A stretch of DNA of 64,000 nucleotides from Micromonospora parastrephiae (lineage in GTDB: Bacteria; Actinomycetota; Actinomycetes; Mycobacteriales; Micromonosporaceae). Shown in pieces: positions 33,195 through 43,008 of this stretch (the first letter of the stretch is position 1; every line of letters starts with the position of its first letter). The DNA is taken from NCBI RefSeq assembly GCF_016802865.1, contig NZ_JAEVHM010000001.1:114122-178121 (forward strand). Reading direction: 5' to 3'. Below the pieces are notes generated by a model. That model was not told the origin of the DNA. It did no database searches and saw nothing but the letters and a program-made list of their open reading frames with translations. The translations under genes were made by a program, and so were the position numbers.

Positions 33195-34018
33195 CTGACT
33201 TCTCCCACCCTCCCTGCTGCCGTCTGCAACGCAGTCGCACGAGTGTGCAGACGGCCATTCTGAGCGCTCGCGCCTGAGGGGCCAGGTCCGCTACCAGGTA
33301 ACGGAACCCGGATCTCCGCACCAGGCGCGGCAGCCCATCGCTGCGCGTACTGCCGTCGCATCGCTGTCGCCTTCACCCGACGTCGAAGGCCTGATTCACA
33401 GTACGACTGGGGGCAAGCGGGCCCTATCGAAAGGCCTGGCAGCTGACGGAGACCGAACCTGCATGATCAGCGGACGGTCGCGTGATCCGGTTCGGCTACC
33501 GCCCATAGCTGCTTCGCTGGGCGCGCCGCCCTCAACGCTGGACGCGAAACGTTCGGGCCTCGCGATCGCCCGGGGGCGGCGCGCGTCACCGGTGGTTAGC
33601 GCGGTGGCTCGACGACCCTGCCGCGCCTAGGGACGTCGCCGTCGTGGGCGCCGCGGCCACGGACGTGGACGACGGTGCTTGGGATGATGACGCGCCGGTC
33701 GGGTTGGACGACTGGTTCCGCCGGCCCGGCGATGCCAAGCCCGCACAACTAGTGCGCCAAGGGTGGCCGTAACCCGCCGAATGCTCGTTGAGGGCTGCAC
33801 TCTGTCACCGCCTTCTCGCATGATGTATAGATGGCGGGTGCTCCGCGCTAACCCGGCGCTCAACCAAGCAGCACGGAGCACCCTGACCGACCAGCCAGTC
33901 AGCACCGATCGGCGCGGATTACTTTCCTCGACGTCCCTAATGTCGGGAAAGGAGTCCGGACCAACTCCCGACAACATGGACCGCTGTCGGGCCACCCTCG
34001 TGCATCAAGGACGACCGC
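33195..34018. other. Intergenic region with a TGTCGGGA operator-like pair
   Basis: There is no supported gene in 824 bp. Near the right end TGTCGGGA (33941-33948) and TCCCGACA (33966-33973) form an inverted pair with a 17-nt spacer, 46 nt before the start at 34019. A weak AT-rich patch (CATGATGTATAGATGG, around 33818) resembles the promoter motif only in part and may be the promoter for that gene. Confidence 0.5.
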
Positions 34019-35293
34019 ATGAGCACCGGCCAGCACCCCGCGCCGCGCCGCAACGCCCGCCCGTACGCCGTTGACGAGGTCACGATCCGCCAGCGGTGCG
34101 CCAACCCCGACGCCGCCGAGTACACCCTCTACGTGCGCGGGCTCATCGACGCCTACCTGGGCGTCGGCGGGCAAGCGAAGATCCTCGAGCACGCCCGCAA
34201 CAGGGGGCTGCACTACCCCGGTCTCAACCGCCAGAAGCTGTCTGAGCAGCTCAGCCGCTACCGCCTCGGCCCGACTTGGGAGATGACCGAACTGATCATC
34301 GCCTGCCTGCCCGACAGCTGCGACACCGCCGGCATCCGAGCCCTCGCCGCAGGCTGGTACCAGTGCGCCCGCGGCCAGCTCCCTGACGGCTACAACGGTC
34401 CGGTCAGCCGCCCGCCGGGCAAACCCGGCCAGCGCAACGTCCCAGAAAGCGAACCCGCCATTCCGGTCCTGCAACGCCGAGTCGCCCGCTTGCAAGAACG
34501 CCTCAAAGCGGAAACCGATCGCCACGTCAGCAACCTGCGGGCCTCGGAGAACGCCCGCAACGAAGCGGTCCGCCAGGCCAACCAGCTCGAAATGCAGTTC
34601 CACCAGACACGCGATGAGCTGCTGCGCGTTCGTACCATCGCCGCGGAGGTCGCGACGATCCGCGAGGAGTACGCCCGCCAGTGCGTCGCACTCGAACTCG
34701 TGGCCGCGCCCGGCCTGCGCTCGACGCCGATCATCGACCTGCCGGAACTGCCCGCCACCCGCCGCCGGGTCCGCTTCGGACTCCTCGTCGCCGGAATCGA
34801 CACGCAGGCACCACCGGCGCGCCGGGCGCTAGCCCGCTATCTGTGCGTCTACGCCGAGCTCACCGGCGTCTCCCCCACCGAGCTCGCCAGCAGAGCGGAC
34901 ATCGCGACCACGGTGACCATGGACATCCTCGCTGGACGCCTCGTGCCCACCGCCGCTCACGCCACCCGCTTGACCACCGTGCTGACCTGCGAACCAGACA
35001 CCTTGCGCCACCTCATCGGCGCCGCCAGCAGCGCCACTGCCGTCGACGAACACTTCTGGAGCATCGCCGGCACCGTCGACACCACAACCTCCAGGGGCAG
35101 TACGCCGATCGTCGAGCACGTTGTCGGGATGGATCCCGACAACCCTGTCGCGCATCCCCACCCCGACCCGACAACTGCACCACCCAGCCCAATCGCCGAT
35201 CGGCTCCGCCAAGTCGCCGCCGTCTATCAGCAGGGGTTGATCAGCGATGGCGAGTACGCCGAGCAACGCACTCGCATCCTGGGCGAGCTGTAA
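34019..35293 (+). CDS. Regulatory protein with coiled coil and SHOCT-like C-terminus
   Basis: The 424-residue protein starts at ATG 34019. The N-terminal 130 residues are helical and may contain an HTH (LNRQKLSEQLSRYRLGPTWE). A long heptad-rich coiled coil follows (about 150-215: VLQRRVARLQERLKAETDRH). A second helical region includes ELASRADIATTVTMDILAGR, an HTH-like turn. The last 30 residues (LRQVAAVYQQGLISDGEYAE) match the SHOCT pattern, a short oligomerisation element. A sequence-specific regulator is likely; an operator-like pair lies in its leader and a strong palindrome lies inside its 3' end. Confidence 0.6.
   Translation: MSTGQHPAPRRNARPYAVDEVTIRQRCANPDAAEYTLYVRGLIDAYLGVGGQAKILEHARNRGLHYPGLNRQKLSEQLSRYRLGPTWEMTELIIACLPDSCDTAGIRALAAGWYQCARGQLPDGYNGPVSRPPGKPGQRNVPESEPAIPVLQRRVARLQERLKAETDRHVSNLRASENARNEAVRQANQLEMQFHQTRDELLRVRTIAAEVATIREEYARQCVALELVAAPGLRSTPIIDLPELPATRRRVRFGLLVAGIDTQAPPARRALARYLCVYAELTGVSPTELASRADIATTVTMDILAGRLVPTAAHATRLTTVLTCEPDTLRHLIGAASSATAVDEHFWSIAGTVDTTTSRGSTPIVEHVVGMDPDNPVAHPHPDPTTAPPSPIADRLRQVAAVYQQGLISDGEYAEQRTRILGEL
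35121..35142. promoter_or_regulatory. Palindrome sharing half-sites with the 33941 pair
   Basis: Arms TTGTCGGGAT and ATCCCGACAA flank a 2-bp centre. Each arm contains the TGTCGGGA half-site of the leader operator, but here the site lies in the coding sequence near the 3' end of the same gene. It could serve as a second operator for repression by looping. Confidence 0.4.
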
Positions 35294-35755
35294 GGTGCCA
35301 CTCGGTTACGCATGCGCGAGCCGACAGAACCGCTCGAAGGGGTAGACGCGGCGCGCCCTCCGACGCGATCGCGGTTCATCGCCGGCACGACCGTCATCTT
35401 CGGCCGCGCCCCGACCGAGCGCACGGGGTGGTCTGGGATTCTCGGCGACCTCAGCGCCAGGGGCACGCACTTGCCCTCTCGAACCGGCTGTTGGCGACGC
35501 CGGCGGTGCCTGCGACCGAAAACGCGCGGGCGGCAGCGGGTAGCCGGTGTCGGACTGCTCTGGCACTCTGGTGCGGCAGTGACACAGGGAATTCACTCCG
35601 TTACGGAGGATCGCGGGCGTGGATGAACCGGAGGGTCGTCGGCGGCTCGGCATGGGCGCGATGGGGCAGCTGCTGGGTGCGCCCCGGCTGAACGTGTGGT
35701 GGTGGCCATCGAAGCGTGCTGTGGGCAAGCCGCCACACGTCGCGGAAGGAGTCCG
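35294..35755. other. Intergenic region
   Basis: No gene, repeat or strong hairpin is supported in these 462 bp. Short frames exist but have the composition of random high-GC sequence. A CGGAAGGAG site at the right end serves the gene at 35756. Confidence 0.5.
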
Positions 35756-37117
35756 GTGACCGTCCCCGATCCACTGCTCGATGCCGTGCCGGAGCACTAC
35801 TACGTCGACAACGAGCACCGCGGTGAGACCCTGCACCGGTCCGCCGCGCAAGCCATCCACCGGGATGTGATCGCCCTCAACGTCGGCGACGGCGCGCGCG
35901 TGCTGGAAATCGGCACCGGCACGGGATACTCCGGCGCGTTACTCGCCGCGCACGCCGGGTCCACTGGACACGTAACCAGCATCGATATCAGCGATCACCT
36001 GATCGGCTGGGCGAACCGGCTGCATCACCAACGCGGGGTCACCACGATCACCTGCCACGTCGCCGACGGAATGGCCGGCTACCCGCCGCACGCCCCCTAC
36101 CAACGACTCGTGGCCTGGTGTACACCCCCACGGCTTCCCCGAGCGTGGGTCGAACAGCTCACCCCCAACGGACGGATCGTGGCCTGCCTGCCCATCGCCG
36201 CCCAGCCTTCCACCACCCTCATCGCGACCATCACCGTCACGGCGGGGCAACCGCACATCGAGTCGATCACTTTCGGCGGATACGCCCAGAGCACCACCGT
36301 CCCCGTCGACGACGCGCTGACCATCCCCGGCCGCTGGGTGGACTACTGCATCCAGCAGCCCGAGCCGACGTGGATATCCATCAGTTGGCGCGACCGCGAC
36401 GACCAGCATCACAGCGGCGCCCGCACCGCCCTCAACCTGCTTCTGAACCCTGGTCACACGGAAACCTACGCCCATGCACCGTTGGATTGGCTGTCATGGA
36501 CGGCCTTCTCCGTCATCGTCGGCGGCCACCACCGCAGCATCGCCGCTCTCCGCGACGGCATACGCGGCATCGGCCACACCACCGCAACCTCAGCCGCTGT
36601 GATCCTGACCGACTCGACCATCATCGCCGACAGCCCGCACTCCGCATCCCTGACAGCACTGCGGACGTGGCTCGGCCGATGGGAACAGGCCGCACGGCCC
36701 GCGGTGGATTGGTTCACATCCACCCTCGCCCTCAACGAGGACGATGATCTTCCAGCTGGGACCTACGACTTAAGAACAACGAAAGTACAGCGTCCGTGTG
36801 AACTAGTCGCGCAGGCGGTCATCAACCTGCGGGGACGCCTCCCCGCAGTTGATAGCGCCCGCTTTGGGCGCGGCCGGAGGTTCGGCGAGGGCACGGCGGA
36901 ACCACCAAGCGGCCCCCGCTTGGCGAGCATCAAGCGACCGGAGCACCCGGCGGCGCGTACTTGTCGCCACCCCACCCGTAGCGAACCGCTTCATCCACCA
37001 CCCGCTGAACCGCATCCTCAATCAGCACCCGCGACTCCACGTCGGCCTCAACCCTGCAGCCGTACCGGGAGGTCTGATCCAACAAGAGCACGATTGCGTC
37101 CACCACCACCGCGCTGA
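35756..37117 (+). CDS. Protein-L-isoaspartate O-methyltransferase-like protein
   Basis: Read from GTG 35756 behind GGAAGGAG. Residues 1-200 show the PCMT pattern: SAAQAIHRDVIALNVGDGAR, motif I VLEIGTGTGYSGALLA (SAM binding), VTSIDISDHL, and post-motif strands. The central part (ISISWRDRDDQH onward) resembles the extended forms found in actinobacteria. From about residue 345 the frame passes two hairpins (36827-36848, 36855-36871) and becomes Arg/Pro-rich, so the true end is probably near 36800 and the present tail is read-through. Such proteins methylate damaged Asp residues or, in peptide biosynthesis, form isoaspartate; no peptide precursor is seen nearby. Confidence 0.7.
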   Translation: MTVPDPLLDAVPEHYYVDNEHRGETLHRSAAQAIHRDVIALNVGDGARVLEIGTGTGYSGALLAAHAGSTGHVTSIDISDHLIGWANRLHHQRGVTTITCHVADGMAGYPPHAPYQRLVAWCTPPRLPRAWVEQLTPNGRIVACLPIAAQPSTTLIATITVTAGQPHIESITFGGYAQSTTVPVDDALTIPGRWVDYCIQQPEPTWISISWRDRDDQHHSGARTALNLLLNPGHTETYAHAPLDWLSWTAFSVIVGGHHRSIAALRDGIRGIGHTTATSAAVILTDSTIIADSPHSASLTALRTWLGRWEQAARPAVDWFTSTLALNEDDDLPAGTYDLRTTKVQRPCELVAQAVINLRGRLPAVDSARFGRGRRFGEGTAEPPSGPRLASIKRPEHPAARTCRHPTRSEPLHPPPAEPHPQSAPATPRRPQPCSRTGRSDPTRARLRPPPPR

Positions 37118-37250
37118 CTTGTACCACGAGCGACCATGACGGCCCATGCACCTGCACGACCACGCCGCCGGGCCCGGACCGACCCACAACACTTCCGGCC
37201 CACCCCGCTCCACCACCTCCGGGGCCTCCATCAAGGGCCGCCGCACCGCC
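36930..37250 (-). pseudogene. Possible frameshifted small gene
   Basis: On the minus strand, a coding-like frame begins around 37245 (MEAPEVVERGGPEVLWVGPG), and good codon pattern continues in another frame to 36930 (GGVVVQVHGPSWSLVVQVSA to VVDEAVRYGWGGDKYA). Joining them needs one frame change near 37185. It would be a protein of about 105 residues. It overlaps the doubtful tail of the methyltransferase frame, one more reason to doubt that tail. Confidence 0.35.
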
Positions 37251-37511
37251 GGATTATCCCCGACCCGCGTCGGGAACAGACGCACGGTGATCACGTCCGC
37301 CGCGCTGTACCACGTCTCAGGCGGCAACGAATTCGCAGGCGATCGACGAGCCTGCGGTGTCGAGCGGGCTTGGTCCGTTATCGCCGCCCTGATGCACATG
37401 CAACGTTCCGTTTCGTACTGGTTGCTGATTGACCTTCCATCGACACCCTGAGTCCCGTGCCGATATGGCAGGATCCTGGCTCGGATCCTCTGGCCTACGG
37501 AAGGGCTCGAC
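37118..37511. other. Intergenic region before the defence-like pair
   Basis: Apart from the front end of the possible minus-strand relic at 36930-37250, no gene is supported here. The right part (37400-37500) is less GC-rich and probably holds the promoter of the helicase gene. Confidence 0.4.
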
Positions 37512-40025
37512 ATGGGTTTCGACTTCGAGGAACTATCGGCCGGCGACACGATCGAGACGATCACCGATCCAGTCACGCTCTTCGACGCGCTTCCGAACAA
37601 GAAGCCAGGCTACGGCTATCTACGCGCCGTCCAGAAGGAGGTTTTGGACGCCTGGGGTAAACGTCGGGACGAACACGATCTTGTCGTCAAGACGAACACC
37701 GGCGGCGGAAAGACCGTTGTCGGCCTGCTCATCCTTCAGGTGTGTCTGAACGAGGGGAAGGGTCCAGCCCTGTACCTCGCGCCAACCGGGGACCTGGCCG
37801 GTCGGGTTCGCGAGGAGGCCCGCTACCTCGGGCTGGACGTAGTCGAGGACCCACACGATCCGCAGTTCCTTCGCGGTGAGGCCATCTGCGTCACCACGAT
37901 GAACCACCTGATCAACGGCAAGTCCCGGTTCGGACTGACGGTGCCAAGCAGCCGCCATCAGCCCATTCCGGTGACCTCCGTGGTCATCGACGATGCTCAC
38001 GCCGCGCTGGTCACCACAGAGGAACAGAACCGGCTCAACATCCCCCGCGACAACGACGCCTACAACGCGCTCCTCGATCTCTTCGCTGATGATCTTCAGG
38101 GCCAGAGCCTCGCCCAGTTCAAGGACATCCAGGAGCGAGATCCAACTGCTGTGCTGCCGATCCCGTTCTGGGCATGGCAGGACAAGCAGCCCTCCGTGAT
38201 GGAGGCCCTGCATCCACATCGAGAGGAGCCCGCGTTCGAGTGGTCATGGCCGTTAATCAGCGATCTCTTGCCTTGGTGCCAGGCCGTTGTAACCGCCGAT
38301 TTCATCGAGGTCGTGCCCCCGTGTCCGCCGATCGAAAAGTTCCCGAGTTTCGCGCAGGCCAAGCGCCGGGTCTACCTGACCGCCACCCTCGCGGACGACA
38401 GCGTGCTGGTCACACACTTCGACGCCGACCCGGGCAGCATCGCCAAATCGATCGTGCCGGACAGCGCTGCCGACCTCGGTGACCGGCTCGTGCTCGCCCC
38501 ACAGGAACTCAACCCCGACCTTACGCACGACGACATCCGCGCGCTTGCCGCCTCCGTTGCAAAGAGGCGCAACGTGGTGGTGCTCGTACCCAGCAAACGG
38601 CAAGCCCAGGTGTGGTCAGCGGAAGCTAACCTGACCGTCAGCAAGACGGAGCAGATCCAGTCGGCGGTCAAGAAACTGACCACCAACCATGTGGGCCTCG
38701 TAGTCATGATCAACAGGTACGACGGAATCGATCTGCCTGACGAGGCATGCCGACTGTTGATCATCGATAGTTTGCCGTTCGCCTACACCGGGGTCGAGCG
38801 CCGTGAGGCGCTTGCGCTGCAGGACAGCAAGGCGATGGTCGGCCGGCAACTTCAACGTCTCGAGCAGGGCATGGGCCGCGGCGTCCGCAGCCGGGATGAC
38901 CGGTGTGCCGTATTGCTGCTCGGCCCACGCCTCACTCATCTACTCGCGCGGCCAGGTAACGCCGAGTATCTGTCCGCCGCGACCCGGGCCCAATTCGATC
39001 TTTCTCGCAAGGCTGCCCGCAAGCTCGGTGCGCCGGACATCCCGGCGATCCGAGAGGTTGTTGACCTAGTTATCGAAGGCGACCCCGGCTTCCGCAAAGT
39101 GTCGCGACAAGCGCTACTCGGAGTCACCTACAGTCCAGCCAAAATCAGCCCCACCGCGACCCACCTACGAGCCGCCTACAATAGTGCCGTCAACTCTCGA
39201 GCTGCCGAGGCCGTCCAGCATGCTCGGGCAGCAATGACTGCGGCTCGCGAAGGCGGAGACGCACCCCTGGTCGGCTGGCTCGGCGAAACATGCGCGGCGT
39301 ATGAGCACGCAGTGAACCCGGTCGCCGCCCAGAAGACGCTGGACGACGCCCGCCGCTCAAACAACGTTGTGCTGCGCCCACGGGCCGGCGTCGAATATGA
39401 GCGGCTGCTGCCGCCCTCGCCGCAATCCCAGCAGGCCGCCAGCTACCTCACGAGCCTCTATCCATCCGGGCACGACCTCACCCTTGGTCTCGACGCGATC
39501 ATGGCGGATATCGACTGGGATAGCGCCCGAACGAAGGAAGCTGAAGCCGCTCTTGCAGCCCTCGGCCGGCATCTCGGGTTCACTGCTCACCGCCCCGAAG
39601 ACGAATTTGGCCGCGGCAGTGATGTCCTATGGAGCCTCGGTAGCAACACCTATGTGGTCATCGAGGCCAAGACCGGCGCAGATGCGCCAAAGATATGGAA
39701 GAAGGACATCAACCAGCTCGCTGGCTCGATCAACTGGTGCCACCAGGTCTACAGCAACGATGCCAAGGTCATTCCCGTGATAGTTCACCCGGCCCACGTG
39801 GTGGAGGGTACGGGGACTCCGCCGCAGAGCACCCGGGTCATCAACGCTGCCAAACTCAAAGCGTTGAAGGCGGCGATCCGTCAGTTCACACGAGCAATCG
39901 CTAGCGACGGCCAGTACCGCAACCCGGCCGATATCGAACTTCATCTCGACTACCACAAGTTGCTCGCCAGCACCGTGTTCGCCACCTACACGCAGACTGC
40001 CTACCAGGAGCCACCAAAACCCTAG
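37512..40025 (+). CDS. Superfamily 2 helicase (Rad3/DinG-like) with C-terminal PD-(D/E)XK nuclease domain
   Basis: The protein has 837 residues from ATG 37512. The helicase core shows motif I TNTGGGKT (about 62-69), motif II VIDDAH (about 158), motif III YLTATL (about 287) and motif VI QGMGRGVRS (about 451), in the style of XPD/DinG-type enzymes. A helical linker follows. The last 170 residues have FGRGSDVLW and VVIEAKTG (about 717), the Asp and Glu-x-Lys of a PD-(D/E)XK nuclease. It probably unwinds and cuts DNA. It lies 216 nt before the Mrr-nSTAND gene on the same strand, and both use TTA Leu codons, rare in this DNA. The family is not a named system that I recognise. Confidence 0.8.
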   Translation: MGFDFEELSAGDTIETITDPVTLFDALPNKKPGYGYLRAVQKEVLDAWGKRRDEHDLVVKTNTGGGKTVVGLLILQVCLNEGKGPALYLAPTGDLAGRVREEARYLGLDVVEDPHDPQFLRGEAICVTTMNHLINGKSRFGLTVPSSRHQPIPVTSVVIDDAHAALVTTEEQNRLNIPRDNDAYNALLDLFADDLQGQSLAQFKDIQERDPTAVLPIPFWAWQDKQPSVMEALHPHREEPAFEWSWPLISDLLPWCQAVVTADFIEVVPPCPPIEKFPSFAQAKRRVYLTATLADDSVLVTHFDADPGSIAKSIVPDSAADLGDRLVLAPQELNPDLTHDDIRALAASVAKRRNVVVLVPSKRQAQVWSAEANLTVSKTEQIQSAVKKLTTNHVGLVVMINRYDGIDLPDEACRLLIIDSLPFAYTGVERREALALQDSKAMVGRQLQRLEQGMGRGVRSRDDRCAVLLLGPRLTHLLARPGNAEYLSAATRAQFDLSRKAARKLGAPDIPAIREVVDLVIEGDPGFRKVSRQALLGVTYSPAKISPTATHLRAAYNSAVNSRAAEAVQHARAAMTAAREGGDAPLVGWLGETCAAYEHAVNPVAAQKTLDDARRSNNVVLRPRAGVEYERLLPPSPQSQQAASYLTSLYPSGHDLTLGLDAIMADIDWDSARTKEAEAALAALGRHLGFTAHRPEDEFGRGSDVLWSLGSNTYVVIEAKTGADAPKIWKKDINQLAGSINWCHQVYSNDAKVIPVIVHPAHVVEGTGTPPQSTRVINAAKLKALKAAIRQFTRAIASDGQYRNPADIELHLDYHKLLASTVFATYTQTAYQEPPKP

Positions 40026-40241
40026 AATGCGGTGCCGGGGCTCGGGGCGAGCCCCACCCGCGCACACTCTTAGCAGGTCTGGATGTGGGTGTCCTGTCGC
40101 GGATCCTCCACCATCGCGCGGGCCAGGTGGCCGTTCGACCGCCGGGACTCGCTACGGTGCCGACTCTGATCACGGCCGTCGGCGTGAGGCCAGGCTGCCA
40201 GGCGGGTCTGCGGTGGACTGCTCGCTCGATATGGTCACTAC

Positions 40242-42605
40242 ATGTACAACGAGCCGTCATCTCGCGCGATGGTAATCGCACCCGGGCCGCCTGACTTCGA
40301 GTTGCACTCGCTGGGATGGCGGGCGTTCCAGGATCTGGTCGGCGTGATCATGAGAGAGGTCCTCGGCCAGTCGTTCCAAGTGTTCGCCGACTCGAACGAC
40401 GCGGGTCGCGACGGGGCTTACTGGGGCACGTGGCACGGCAAGGACTCCACTATCGGAGATATACCGGACGGGCCGTTTGTCGTGCAGGTGAAGCACATGA
40501 ATCGCCGCGACACGACACTAAGCCTGTCGCACTTAGCCGACGATCTACAAAAGGTTTCCGGCCTCGTCGCACGCGAAATTTGCTCTACATACATTCTTGT
40601 CACCAATGCGCGCGTCACAGGCGCAATGGACGAGAAGATCCGAGCGGAGCTAAAACATCGCGGCGTCGTGAACCCCCTAGTCCTCAACGGCCGTTGGATT
40701 TGCCAAAGCATCGCCCAAAGTCACGCTCTCCGAATGTTCGTGCCCCGCGTCTACGGTTTAGGAGACCTGTCCCAAATCCTTGATCAGCGGGCGTATGAAC
40801 AAGGTCGCAATTTGCTCGGATACTTGAGGGACGACTTGGCCACCTTCGTCATCACGGACTCTTATCGAAAGGCCGTAGGGGCAGTCAGGGATCATGGATT
40901 CGTGCTACTTCTCGGCGAGCCCGCCGTGGGGAAGTCCGTAATTGCTGCGACGCTAGCGATGACAGCGCTGGACGGTTGGGGCTGTGTAACGGTCCGGGCA
41001 GATTCGCCAGCCGAGCTGGTTAGGCACTGGAACCCGAACCAACCTAACCAGTTCTTCTGGGTGGATGACGCCTTCGGAGCCGTGCGCCACGAGCAAAGCC
41101 TTACTGACGAGTGGGCACGCATGATGCCCAAAATTATGGCTGCCATTCGCGACGGCGCAAAGGTGGTCTTGACATCACGGGACTATATTTATCGTGACGC
41201 CCGCCGCTCGCTCAAAGAATACGCTCACCCTATCCTGCGCGACAACCAAGTCGTCGTCGATGTCGGCCAGTTGACTTCAACCGAGCGAGGACAGATCCTT
41301 TACAACCACATAAGGCTGGGAGACCAGCCCCGCTTTTTCAAAACGGCCGCGAAACCCTTTTTAGAACATGCAGCCAACGCGACCCCTTTCAGGCCCGAGG
41401 CTGCCCGAAGATTGGGGCTCCGAGCCTTCACCCGAAGCCTCGAAGGCGCCCCTGACAAAATCCGATCGTTTATGGAGCGCCCCGTTGAGCTGCTTACGGA
41501 CGTCTTCGGCCAACTCTCGACGGAGCAGCGATGTGCGCTCTCGCTCGTGTACGCAAGCAAGGATCTAATCTTTCCGCCGCCACCGGATCTGCCGTCCGAC
41601 GACATAACCCATCGCCTAATTAAGAGATTCGGAATCAGTATTGGAGTTCTAAGCGATAGCCTCTCAGCCCTGGAAGACACCTTCCTTCGCTACGCTGCCA
41701 CCCCTGGTGGCGACCCTGTCCCGTCGTGGTCATTTCGGCATCCGACACTGCGCGAAGGCTTCGCGGCGCTCATTGCAGCAGACGCTAACCTTGTCGAGAT
41801 ATTCTGCCGAGGGCTAGATGACCGTCAGGTTCTCACCCAACTCGATTGCGGTAGCCGAGAGGCCAGAGGAGTGCTCGTTTCGGTACCAGAGAGGTTGTAC
41901 AGCGAGGTCGCCCGCCGAATTGTGTCGATGGAGCCGACATTCGAGGCAAGTGGGCGAGACTTTAGTGCGTACTATCTTGCCAGAGGAGCTTGGTATTCGT
42001 TCTTTATAGAGCGGTGCGGGAGGGCATTCCTTGAACGGTATCTCGTCGTCGATCCAAATCTGACTAGTCGCTTACTCCAGTTTAATCCTCTTCTCTCTGC
42101 GTCCCGCGAGCCTGCAGTGCTGGCCCAGTTACATTCATGTGGCCTACTAAGCGAGGAGGACCGAGTGGCCGCCGTAGAAAAAGCATCAGGGTTCGCTCTT
42201 GACATTCCCGATGCAGGGTGGCTGAAGTTTCCTGAGTGGGCGGTGCTGATGCTTCCGGAGGAACGGCTGGACCTTCTTGACGAGGTACGGAATGAATTAA
42301 TTCCTAACTTAGATTACGCGGTATCGGAGTGGCAATTTAGTCGCCCATCAGGAGTGGATCCGAAATCACATTTTGATCCACTCATCGAAACTCTCGGCTA
42401 CTACAAAGATGCACTGTCTGATCACGATGTCGGCTTGCTCATTGATAACGCCCTCAGCTCGATCGAAGACGCCATAGCGAGCGACGAGCGGGAAAGGTGG
42501 GAGGAACCGCGAATAGGGCGGAAGGAAAGTTGGTGGCCGCGAACGTCACAGACAGGCGCACAGCCGGCAGGTCGTAGCATCTTCGATGACATTGACGGCG
42601 AGTAA
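40242..42605 (+). CDS. Mrr-like nuclease fused to an nSTAND3-type NTPase
   Basis: The 787-residue protein starts at ATG 40242. Residues 20-110 resemble the Mrr restriction-endonuclease domain: FELHSLGWRAFQDLV, NDAGRDG (catalytic Asp, about 52) and VVQVKH (Gln-x-Lys, about 80). The NTPase follows with Walker A GEPAVGKS (about 225), Walker B FFWVDDAFG (about 272) and LTSRDYIY (about 310), typical of the nSTAND3 group. The C-terminal half is helical and may sense a trigger. STAND proteins oligomerise on ligand binding and activate an effector; the Avs/AVAST antiphage proteins share this plan. By eye it looks more AT-rich than the neighbours, and it has several TTA codons, suggesting recent acquisition. 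Confidence 0.8.
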   Translation: MYNEPSSRAMVIAPGPPDFELHSLGWRAFQDLVGVIMREVLGQSFQVFADSNDAGRDGAYWGTWHGKDSTIGDIPDGPFVVQVKHMNRRDTTLSLSHLADDLQKVSGLVAREICSTYILVTNARVTGAMDEKIRAELKHRGVVNPLVLNGRWICQSIAQSHALRMFVPRVYGLGDLSQILDQRAYEQGRNLLGYLRDDLATFVITDSYRKAVGAVRDHGFVLLLGEPAVGKSVIAATLAMTALDGWGCVTVRADSPAELVRHWNPNQPNQFFWVDDAFGAVRHEQSLTDEWARMMPKIMAAIRDGAKVVLTSRDYIYRDARRSLKEYAHPILRDNQVVVDVGQLTSTERGQILYNHIRLGDQPRFFKTAAKPFLEHAANATPFRPEAARRLGLRAFTRSLEGAPDKIRSFMERPVELLTDVFGQLSTEQRCALSLVYASKDLIFPPPPDLPSDDITHRLIKRFGISIGVLSDSLSALEDTFLRYAATPGGDPVPSWSFRHPTLREGFAALIAADANLVEIFCRGLDDRQVLTQLDCGSREARGVLVSVPERLYSEVARRIVSMEPTFEASGRDFSAYYLARGAWYSFFIERCGRAFLERYLVVDPNLTSRLLQFNPLLSASREPAVLAQLHSCGLLSEEDRVAAVEKASGFALDIPDAGWLKFPEWAVLMLPEERLDLLDEVRNELIPNLDYAVSEWQFSRPSGVDPKSHFDPLIETLGYYKDALSDHDVGLLIDNALSSIEDAIASDERERWEEPRIGRKESWWPRTSQTGAQPAGRSIFDDIDGE

Positions 42606-43008
42606 ATACCAACCGCTCTTTGACGCACTAGGTGTGCGGGCTTGGCAATGTGGAACCGATGTAACCAGCCGACCATCCCAACCGGCGCGCAATCATCCCA
42701 AGCACCGTCGTCCACTACGCTGGCCACGGCACCCACGACGGCGACCTCCTTAGTGCGCGGGTACCTTCCGTTTGTCTGCGTTAAGAGGCGCGGTGGGCGA
42801 GGGTCTCGTCGACGGTCTTTGGTCCAGCCGTCCGGGCGTGGCTGTTCCTCCCTCACTTACAGCCACGCCCATATGACTTTACCGAAAGCGGTGAGGCAGC
42901 GGCGGACGATCGGTCCGCTGATTTGAGCAGCACCACGACGGCAGCCAGCCGAGGATAGTCGGGCGTGGCGCTTCGTTGGTCTCGACGCGGTGGCTCACCC
43001 TGTTGACC
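42606..43008. other. Intergenic region
   Basis: No gene is supported between the nSTAND stop and the start at 43009. Composition returns from AT-richer to typical high GC near 42650, which may mark the right edge of the imported defence segment. Confidence 0.45.

Noticed and set aside
33627..33995. 122-codon minus-strand frame in the gap before 34019
   Set aside because: The C-terminal half is poly-Arg/Pro, no ribosome binding site is present, and it spans the operator-like pair of the + strand gene.
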